Source: Clostridiales bacterium
GTDB taxonomy: Bacteria > Bacillota > Clostridia > Peptostreptococcales > Anaerovoracaceae
Length of the DNA: 11,766 nucleotides
Direction of reading: 5' to 3'
Assembly: GCA_012799165.1 (NCBI GenBank)
Contig: JAAZLU010000168.1
Span: forward strand, 1-11,766
The notes below the pieces were generated by a model. That model was not told the DNA's origin and made no database searches. It saw only the letters and a list, made by a program, of their open reading frames with translations. The position numbers and the translations under genes were made by a program. Each line of letters begins with the position of its first letter. Within the stretch, counting starts at the first letter, position 1. Of this stretch, positions 1 to 4,538 are shown in pieces.

Positions 1-1
1 A

Positions 2-874
2 GTGGGCACCGGAGTTATAATCGATAAAGCGGGATATATTCTAACGAATTCCCATGTAGTTAACGACGGCAATATGAAGTCCATAACAGTCAGCCTCTTC
101 GACGGAGCGGATGTCGAGGGCAAGGTGCTCTGGACCGATGCGGTGCTGGACCTCGCCGTCGTAAAAATAGAGCCGCAGACAAGACTTACCGCTGCCGAGC
201 TTGGAGATTCCGACGAGATGAAGATAGGCTCGTACGCAGCTGCGATAGGAAACCCCTTGGGTCTCAATTTTGAGCGATCGATGTCTCAGGGGATAATTTC
301 CGGTCTGGACAGGAGTATAGTGGTGTCGAATGGTATGGGTGGCTCATTCGAAATGGAGGGGCTTATGCAGACCGACGCGACCATCAATTCCGGAAACAGC
401 GGTGGACCGCTGCTCAACAGCGAGGGTGAGGTTATCGGCATAAATACCGCAAAGGCCGAAAGCGGCGAGGGCATGGGCTTTGCTATACCCATAAATGTGG
501 CCAAGCCGATAGTCGAGCAGATTATGCGCGAAGGTCATTACGAGCGCCCGTATCTTGGCATCAGAGGCATCAGTTTGCAGGAGCAGAGGGAGTACAATTC
601 CGATACGCTCGAGGAGTATTTTGGAACGGCCGTAGGCATCTACATCGATTCCGTGGCCTCCGGCGGCGGGGCTGAAAAGGCGGGGCTGCGGCGCGGCGAT
701 GTCATTACAGCCATCGACGGAACGCAGGTAGGTTCTATGAATAAGCTCAACACGGTGCTGGTGCGCTACCGTGTGGGCGATCAGGTGAGCCTGAGCGTAA
801 TGAGGGATAAGAAGCTATTAACTTTGACGGTAACCCTCAGCGGCGCGGGCATCTTCGATTTCGAGAAGAATTAA
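2..874 (+). CDS. htrA: HtrA/DegP-like serine protease with PDZ domain, 5'-truncated by the window edge
   Basis: This is the C-terminal 290 or so residues of an S1C (HtrA/DegP) protease, a surface or envelope quality-control enzyme that degrades misfolded proteins. Numbered from the first visible codon, the catalytic triad is complete: His18 in TNSHVV, Asp50 in the LDLAVV stretch, and Ser133 in the GNSGGPL motif. A single PDZ domain follows from about residue 190 to 285 (begins near YLGIRG). The protein ends with a short acidic/basic tail. The start codon lies upstream of the window; family members in Firmicutes normally have an N-terminal cytoplasmic stretch and one membrane anchor before this point, which cannot be checked here. 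The GTG at position 2 is an internal valine, not a start. A weak stem-loop follows the stop. The family assignment is secure; the choice among htrA paralogues is not. Confidence 0.95.
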   Translation: MGTGVIIDKAGYILTNSHVVNDGNMKSITVSLFDGADVEGKVLWTDAVLDLAVVKIEPQTRLTAAELGDSDEMKIGSYAAAIGNPLGLNFERSMSQGIISGLDRSIVVSNGMGGSFEMEGLMQTDATINSGNSGGPLLNSEGEVIGINTAKAESGEGMGFAIPINVAKPIVEQIMREGHYERPYLGIRGISLQEQREYNSDTLEEYFGTAVGIYIDSVASGGGAEKAGLRRGDVITAIDGTQVGSMNKLNTVLVRYRVGDQVSLSVMRDKKLLTLTVTLSGAGIFDFEKN

Positions 875-890
875 AATAAAGTTGCATTAG

Positions 891-925
891 AGTTAACCCT
901 GCATTTATATATCGGGTTAATTGTC
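891..925 (+). terminator. Possible weak terminator after the HtrA-like gene
   Basis: TTAACCC (893-899) pairs with GGGTTAA (914-920) across a 14-base loop. G-U and A-U pairs extend the stem to 9 bp (891-922). The tail is poor in T, so it may be a leaky terminator or only a stem-loop. Confidence 0.35.
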
Positions 926-989
926 GGGATAAAGAGAGCGGGAAATCAGAGATCTAACTATAGGGGGGGAGCAGCTTGTAGTAAAATGG

Positions 990-1205
990 ATGGTAAGAAA
1001 TGCAGGCGCTTATCTTAAAGAACTCAAGGATGATTTTGCTACAAAGATGAGCGGCATAAAAAATCTGCCGGAAGGCGAGCGCAGAGAGAAAATTATTCAA
1101 ATTCGCAGGGAGTTGGTCGAGAGTACCGACCGCGCTTTGGCCAATCAAATCAACGAGGAGCTTTTTGCCCATATCCTAAACTTCTACGATGAAGCCTCCC
1201 GCTGA
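990..1205 (+). CDS. Small hypothetical protein, charged and probably helical (71 aa)
   Basis: I do not recognise this protein. It is 71 residues, rich in Lys, Arg, Glu and Asp, with no Cys, no hydrophobic segment long enough for a membrane helix and no signal peptide. The pattern suggests two or three amphipathic helices and a soluble cytoplasmic protein. It begins 115 bases after the HtrA-like gene. The evidence for translation is mixed. The codons look normal for the neighbourhood, but the only G-rich ribosome-site candidate (963-970) is about 19 bases before the ATG, which is too far for a standard Shine-Dalgarno site, and there is no other in-frame start between them. It could be a real weakly translated gene, or a remnant of a longer gene whose 5' end was lost. 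No function is proposed. Confidence 0.5.
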   Translation: MVRNAGAYLKELKDDFATKMSGIKNLPEGERREKIIQIRRELVESTDRALANQINEELFAHILNFYDEASR

Positions 1206-1245
1206 GATTTATATAGTTTGTTGTTCGATATGAATGTAAATTTAT

Positions 1246-1263
1246 ATTGTAGAACACTACAAT
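1246..1263. repeat. Short perfect hairpin/inverted repeat
   Basis: ATTGTAG (1246-1252) and CTACAAT (1257-1263) form a 7-bp perfect inverted repeat with a 4-base loop. It lies in the 218-base gap before the DsrE-like gene. It could be an RNA hairpin or a protein-binding site. Confidence 0.4.
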
Positions 1264-1319
1264 CTTAGAGCGATTCCGCAAGTCCAATTTATGGAGTGGA
1301 TACGGACGATATTTGCTAT

Positions 1320-1359
1320 AACACTTTTTCTATTACCCCAGTCAGGGGTAGAAAGTGTT
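1320..1359. repeat. Imperfect long inverted repeat upstream of the DsrE-like gene
   Basis: The left arm starting AACACTTT and ending CCCC (1320-1339) pairs with GGGGTAGAAAGTGTT (1345-1359). The result is about 15 bp with two small bulges on the left arm and a short loop. No T-run follows, so it does not look like a standard terminator. It ends just before the predicted promoter of the next gene, so it could be an upstream regulatory site or the end of an untranslated RNA. Confidence 0.5.
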
Positions 1360-1392
1360 GTATCACTTCGGTATGCGTGGCTGTTATATAAT
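1358..1392 (+). promoter_or_regulatory. Predicted sigma-A promoter of the DsrE-like gene, with TTGTATCACTT motif
   Basis: A perfect -10 box TATAAT lies at 1387-1392, 32 bases before the ATG. There is no good -35 box at 17 bp (CACTTC). The 11-base motif TTGTATCACTT (1358-1368) ends 18 bases before the -10 box. The same motif at the same distance occurs in the ArsR-type gene's promoter on the other strand. Confidence 0.5.
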
Positions 1393-1423
1393 AAGAACAT
1401 AATAATTTTACAGGAGGATTTAG

Positions 1424-1765
1424 ATGATTAAGAAATATTTGATTTATACTATGGAAGGCGAAAAAATGTGCTTTTTGCATGCCCTAATGAATGCAAAGCA
1501 GCTCAAAGCCAAGGGACACGAAGTAAAACTCGTTATGGAAGGTGCTTCCTGTAAGCTTATTCCGGTTCTCGAAGAAGAAAAGAATCCCCTCTATCTGGGG
1601 TTGAAAGAAGACAAAACCATCGTAGGCGTCTGCCTGGCCTGTTCCAAGGTTTTAGGCGTCTACGAAGCAAATCTTGCTTCCGGCATCCCCATGCTGAGCG
1701 ATATGATGGGTCATGCAGGCATCGCTCCGTATGCTGAAGAAGGCTACGAGACTCTGATTTTCTAA
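1424..1765 (+). CDS. DsrE-like small cytosolic protein with CxxC motif
   Basis: A 113-residue soluble protein with the alternating strand/helix pattern of the DsrE/DsrF-like fold: an N-terminal strand (KKYLIYTM), an amphipathic helix with AKQLKAKGHEVKLV, and a second half built around VCLACSKVLGV. DsrE-like proteins carry or bind sulfur on cysteine, or act as small scaffold proteins. This one has Cys16, Cys43 and a CxxC pair at Cys70/Cys73, so a redox, sulfur-carrier or metal role is possible, but none is shown. The start is firm: AGGAGG lies 6 bases before the ATG. It has its own -10 box and a strong terminator, so it is a single-gene transcription unit. The fold assignment is by pattern only; the specific function is unknown. 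Confidence 0.75.
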   Translation: MIKKYLIYTMEGEKMCFLHALMNAKQLKAKGHEVKLVMEGASCKLIPVLEEEKNPLYLGLKEDKTIVGVCLACSKVLGVYEANLASGIPMLSDMMGHAGIAPYAEEGYETLIF

Positions 1766-1783
1766 TCGGAATAATCTTAATAG

Positions 1784-1832
1784 AAATCGACCGTAGGCTT
1801 CCGTAGTCAAGGGTCGATTTTTTGTTTTTTTA
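1784..1832 (+). terminator. Rho-independent terminator of the DsrE-like gene
   Basis: AAATCGACC (1784-1792) pairs perfectly with GGTCGATTT (1812-1820). It is followed by a T-rich run (1818-1831) interrupted by one G. It sits 18 bases after the stop codon. Confidence 0.85.
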
Positions 1833-1955
1833 TAAATCTTTAGAGGATGTCATAATAATGTTAAAAGAGGAAAAACTTAAGTAAGCAAAAGGGTTCCAGA
1901 GCTTCCACAAAGTATGAAATTTGAAAATATCAGGCTATTATACAGAATTTGCATG

Positions 1956-2030
1956 GCGTAAACTTTTATAATGGAAACAAATTTACAATATTATGCGTAA
2001 AACTTTTGCAAAATAAAAGTTTTACGCATA
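1956..2030. repeat. Repeat cluster and 16-bp inverted repeat in front of the AAA+ ATPase gene
   Basis: TATGCGTAAAACTTTT (1992-2007) and its exact reverse complement (2015-2030) form a perfect 16-bp inverted repeat with a 7-base spacer. A degenerate copy, GCGTAAACTTTT, lies at 1956-1967. The first 14 bases of the unit (1991-2004) recur just after the same gene. The inverted repeat overlaps the best promoter for the gene, as an operator would. If transcription starts further up, it would form a strong hairpin in the leader. Confidence 0.75.
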
Positions 2031-2034
2031 TAAT
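2006..2034 (+). promoter_or_regulatory. Predicted sigma-A promoter of the AAA+ ATPase gene
   Basis: TTGCAA (2006-2011), a 17-base spacer and TATAAT (2029-2034). The -35 box begins at the end of the left arm of the inverted repeat and the -10 box begins at the end of the right arm. The leader would be only about 11 bases. A second TATAAT at 1967-1972 lacks a good -35 box. Confidence 0.55.
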
Positions 2035-2051
2035 GTGTTAAGGAGGTCGTC

Positions 2052-3272
2052 ATGTTTATTAAAAGAGAAAACCTGCTCAACACACTTATCCGTTATAGAC
2101 ACAAGGATTTGGTTAAAATCATAACCGGTGTCAGACGCTGCGGTAAATCAATCTTATTAAACGAACTGTTTTATCGCTATTTGCTAGATGAGGGAGTTCA
2201 AACTGACCATATCATAAAGATTGCCTTCGATATGAAAAAATGGGAGAATTTGCGCAAGTCCGACAAGTTATATTCATATTTACTAGGTCAATTTGCGGAC
2301 GATGAGAAGTATTATCTTCTGCTCGATGAAATTCAGATGGTTGATGGTTTTGAAGAAATTCTCAATGAAATTCGCAGCGAATATAACACCGATATCTATG
2401 TAACGGGTTCAAATTCAAAACTGCTTTCGAGTGATATCAACACAATATTTCGAGGCAGAGGTATAGAAATAAAATGCTTTCCTCTATCATTTCAAGAGTT
2501 TTATTCTTTTCGCAAAGGAGATAAAAAAGAAGCCTTAGATGAGTATATTTTATTCGGTTCTTTGCCGTATGCTGTTACAGAGCCGGATGCTCCCGCCAAA
2601 AGAGATTATTTGGAAATGGTGGCTAATACTGTTATAACGAGAGATATGATTGATCGTTATGATATAAGAAACGAAGAAGTCTTCCGCGGGGTGATTCATG
2701 TTCTCTGCTCATCTGTCGGCTCGGCGGTATCACCGAACAAAATAGCGAATACATTGCAAAGCAACGGATATAAATCTGTTGATAATGAGACTGTGAGCCG
2801 TTATCTGAAACACATAACTGATGCTTTTCTTTTTTACAAAGTAGAACGCTATGATCTCAAGGGAAGAGCATATCTTAAAACACAAAATAAGTATTATGTC
2901 TGTGATATGGGTCTTCGCAATGCGCTTATTCAGTACCGTCAGCTTGAAGTTTCCCGTGCGATAGAAAACATCGTATATGTGGAACTCATAAGGCGTGGCT
3001 ACATAGTTGATATAGGGAAAAATAGGAATGAAGAAATTGATTTTGTTGCAAGAGATGCAGAAGGACGAAAAAATTATATTCAAGTCACTTACAGTTTAGA
3101 GAACCCGGGTGTAAAAGAGAGAGAACTGTCCTCTTTCCGCGGTCTGGATGACGGTTATAAAAAGATACTCATAACAATGGACAGGACTCCATTTTCAAAC
3201 CTCGAAAAAGGCTATCGTCTATTGACAATTTTAGACTTTTTGGAAAATGATAATTCCATCGAGAATGTATAA
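2052..3272 (+). CDS. AAA+ ATPase with C-terminal DUF4143 domain
   Basis: A 406-residue protein of the AAA_14/DUF4143 class, common in anaerobic bacteria and archaea, often in several copies, and without an established cellular function. Walker A is GVRRCGKS (residues 26-33) and Walker B is LLLDE (89-93). A sensor-like TGSNS (118-122) is followed by an RGRG stretch (134-137) that could supply an arginine finger. The DUF4143 part runs from about 195 to 380. It ends in a segment resembling a PD-(D/E)XK nuclease core: Glu311, then EEID at 327-330 and IQV at 343-345. The usual catalytic Lys is not evident, so nuclease activity is doubtful. AGGAGG lies 5 bases before the ATG. The gene is much more AT-rich than its neighbours and is bracketed by copies of a TATGCGTAAAACT repeat, suggesting recent acquisition or self-regulation. 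Confidence 0.92.
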   Translation: MFIKRENLLNTLIRYRHKDLVKIITGVRRCGKSILLNELFYRYLLDEGVQTDHIIKIAFDMKKWENLRKSDKLYSYLLGQFADDEKYYLLLDEIQMVDGFEEILNEIRSEYNTDIYVTGSNSKLLSSDINTIFRGRGIEIKCFPLSFQEFYSFRKGDKKEALDEYILFGSLPYAVTEPDAPAKRDYLEMVANTVITRDMIDRYDIRNEEVFRGVIHVLCSSVGSAVSPNKIANTLQSNGYKSVDNETVSRYLKHITDAFLFYKVERYDLKGRAYLKTQNKYYVCDMGLRNALIQYRQLEVSRAIENIVYVELIRRGYIVDIGKNRNEEIDFVARDAEGRKNYIQVTYSLENPGVKERELSSFRGLDDGYKKILITMDRTPFSNLEKGYRLLTILDFLENDNSIENV

Positions 3273-3277
3273 GAAAA

Positions 3278-3315
3278 TTATGCGTAAAACTCAAAAATTT
3301 AGCAAGTTTTGCGTA
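3278..3315. repeat. Second copy of the TTATGCGTAAAACT repeat, after the AAA+ ATPase gene
   Basis: TTATGCGTAAAACT (3278-3291) is identical to 1991-2004 in front of the gene. AGTTTTGCGTA (3305-3315) is an imperfect inverted partner; as RNA the two pair over 11 bp with two G-U pairs. It begins 6 bases after the stop codon and lacks the T-run of a normal terminator. Confidence 0.65.
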
Positions 3316-3325
3316 CAGGATAACT

Positions 3326-3352
3326 TTGACACTTAAAATGTCGAGTTAAATA
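3326..3352 (+). promoter_or_regulatory. Weak candidate promoter of the deaminase-like gene
   Basis: A perfect -35 box TTGACA (3326-3331) is followed after 15 bases by a poor -10 box, TAAATA (3347-3352). The spacing is short, so this is tentative. Confidence 0.3.
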
Positions 3353-3436
3353 AGAAAGAAAACTTGATTATATGGCAGATATGAGATAACAAGCGGTTTC
3401 TATAACGGTCATTATTAAAAAATAATCGGAGGAAAA

Positions 3437-3847
3437 ATGGAAAGATACAATCTGGAGGATAACGACAGAAAACTGATAAAAATTGCCCTTGATGTGTTGG
3501 ATAAAAATTTTGACGACGGAGTTTATAATCATACTGTCGGATGCGCAGTTCTTTGTAAAAACGGAAAAATATATAAGGGAGTTAATTGCGACGGGATACA
3601 TGGTTCCTGCGCGGAGTATATCACAATAGGAATTGCAATTTCCGCAGGAGAAAGAGAATTCGATACAATAGTAGCGGTTCATGATAAACAGGTAAATTTT
3701 GTTGTTTCGCCATGTGGGAATTGTAGGCAAATGCTTTTTGAATATTGCCCGGATATAAAAGTAATTGTAAACGATGAGACCGGAAAGCTGATTAAGGTGA
3801 GGGCGCGAGATTTGCTGCCATTTCCTTGGCAGCCTGTAATTTGTTAA
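3437..3847 (+). CDS. Cytidine/blasticidin-S-deaminase-like zinc hydrolase
   Basis: A 136-residue member of the cytidine deaminase fold. The zinc site is complete: Cys58-Ala-Glu60 (the CAE form) and PCGNC at 92-96, giving three Cys ligands and the proton-shuttling Glu. This all-Cys arrangement is shared by tetrameric cytidine deaminases and blasticidin-S deaminase. The stretch GVNCDGIHGSCAE, with the glycines just before CAE, reads more like the blasticidin-S-deaminase branch. The usual reaction is hydrolytic deamination of a cytosine ring; the true substrate here could be cytidine, a modified nucleoside or a nucleoside antibiotic. The start is supported by GGAGG 6 bases before the ATG. The gene stands alone, AT-rich like the preceding ATPase gene, and 164 bases from it. 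Family confidence is high; substrate confidence is low. Confidence 0.88.
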   Translation: MERYNLEDNDRKLIKIALDVLDKNFDDGVYNHTVGCAVLCKNGKIYKGVNCDGIHGSCAEYITIGIAISAGEREFDTIVAVHDKQVNFVVSPCGNCRQMLFEYCPDIKVIVNDETGKLIKVRARDLLPFPWQPVIC

Positions 3848-3873
3848 ATTACAAGTTATCATATTGCATTTCC

Positions 3874-3933
3874 TAAAACCCCTGATGTCAGACTAATGCT
3901 ACACACTGAAAAGGTTGATTTTATGGGGTTTTA
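3874..3933. repeat. Long-loop inverted repeat between converging genes
   Basis: TAAAACCCC (3874-3882) and GGGGTTTTA (3925-3933) are exact reverse complements, 42 bases apart, between the deaminase-like gene and the oppositely oriented ArsR-type gene. It could be a poor bidirectional terminator or the remnant ends of a small element. A tandem AAAAACAGC pair (3941-3949, 3951-3959) lies next to it. The rest of the 150-base gap shows nothing recognisable. Confidence 0.35.
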
Positions 3934-3997
3934 TAATTGTAAAAACAGCCAAAAACAGCATTTCATTCGCGACTTCTCTACAGGAAACGGAGAATTC

Positions 3998-4318
3998 TTA
4001 TTCGTTGAGTTTTTTGACGGCGTTCAGATATCTTGAGAGCACTCCTAAGCTGACAAAATAATAGTTGCGGTTTCCTTTCTTCTGGATCTCCAGAAGGCCC
4101 GAACCCGTGAGCTTGGAAATGTGCTGCGAGATTGTCGCCTGAGCATAATCGAACTCCTCGACGATGTCCTTGTTGCAGACGGAGCTCCTGTTCAGATTGG
4201 TTCTATAAACAAAGCGAAAAATCTCGACTCGCGCCGGGTGAGCCAGTGCGTCCGAGCAGCTTGCTATCAAATCTATCTCTTCTTTATCGAGTATATCCGT
4301 GTCTTTTCTTATACGCAT
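3998..4318 (-). CDS. ArsR-family winged-helix transcriptional regulator
   Basis: A 106-residue protein with the ArsR/SmtB layout. An N-terminal helix (DKEEIDLIASCSDAL) leads into AHPARVEIFRFV, the hallmark of the family. The helix-turn-helix is around DIVEEFDYAQATISQHISKLTGSGLL, and a beta-wing (IQKKGNRNYYFVS) follows. The classic ELCVCDL metal-binding motif is absent; only two Cys residues are present (in IASCSD and SSVCNK) and they are not arranged as a known metal site. It may therefore respond to a non-metal signal, redox state or a small molecule. The ribosome site reads GGAGGA on the minus strand (4323-4328), 4 bases from the ATG. It is divergent from the sigma-54 activator gene and separated from it by 220 bases. 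Its target is unknown; its own promoter and that of the DsrE-like gene share a motif. Confidence 0.9.
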   Translation of the reverse strand: MRIRKDTDILDKEEIDLIASCSDALAHPARVEIFRFVYRTNLNRSSVCNKDIVEEFDYAQATISQHISKLTGSGLLEIQKKGNRNYYFVSLGVLSRYLNAVKKLNE

Positions 4319-4335
4319 AGTTTCCTCCGAAAAAG

Positions 4336-4370
4336 ATTATAGCATAAGCGAGGCGGCAAAAGTGATACAA
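4336..4370 (-). promoter_or_regulatory. Extended -10 promoter of the ArsR-type gene, with TTGTATCACTT motif
   Basis: On the minus strand, TGC-TATAAT forms an extended -10 box (TATAAT at 4341-4336), 18 bases before the start codon. No good -35 box is seen. TTGTATCACTT (4370-4360) lies 18 bases before the -10 box, matching exactly the arrangement at 1358-1392. Confidence 0.6.
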
Positions 4371-4456
4371 GCTATTCTATCCATTGTAAGAAAATCAAAA
4401 AGAGTTATAGGATAACAATGGATTTAAAGCCGCTGCAAAGTTTTCGTCATTTGCTG

Positions 4457-4472
4457 TGGAAAAGAGATTGCT
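4457..4472 (+). promoter_or_regulatory. Candidate sigma-54 promoter of the activator gene
   Basis: TGGAAAAGAGATTGCT has GG and GC exactly 12 bases apart and a perfect TTGCT -12 element. The -24 element keeps TGG but not the following CACG. The predicted start is near 4483. The alternative is a weak sigma-A promoter using TATAAA at 4485-4490. Confidence 0.35.
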
Positions 4473-4494
4473 TTTGCGATAAGATATAAATAGT

Positions 4495-4508
4495 GCAAAT
4501 ATATTTGC
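4495..4508. promoter_or_regulatory. Perfect palindromic activator-site candidate before the activator gene
   Basis: GCAAATATATTTGC is a perfect 14-base palindrome. It has the same GCAAR-N4-TTTGC form as the two sites in front of ord (6031-6044, 6052-6065). It lies 31 bases before the activator's start codon, at or just after the likely transcription start, a position better suited to self-repression than activation. Confidence 0.6.
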
Positions 4509-4529
4509 GCAAGATGCAAAAAAATGCGC

Positions 4530-4535
4530 GGAGGA
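4530..4535 (+). promoter_or_regulatory. Ribosome site deciding the activator start
   Basis: GGAGGA lies between two in-frame ATG codons (4524 and 4539). It can serve only the second, though its spacing of 3-4 bases is short. The first ATG has no ribosome site. Confidence 0.6.
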
Positions 4536-4538
4536 CCC

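Noticed and set aside
3368..3862. 164-codon open frame on the minus strand, longer than the deaminase-like gene it overlaps
   Set aside because: The plus-strand gene has a strong ribosome site and a complete zinc-site motif; the minus-strand product looks random.
3941..3959. Tandem AAAAACAGC repeat as the start of a CRISPR or satellite array
   Set aside because: Only two short A-rich copies with no spacers; no array structure anywhere in the window.
4524..4538. Earlier ATG for the sigma-54 activator
   Set aside because: No ribosome site precedes it; GGAGGA lies after it and serves the ATG at 4539. The five extra residues add nothing to the PAS domain.
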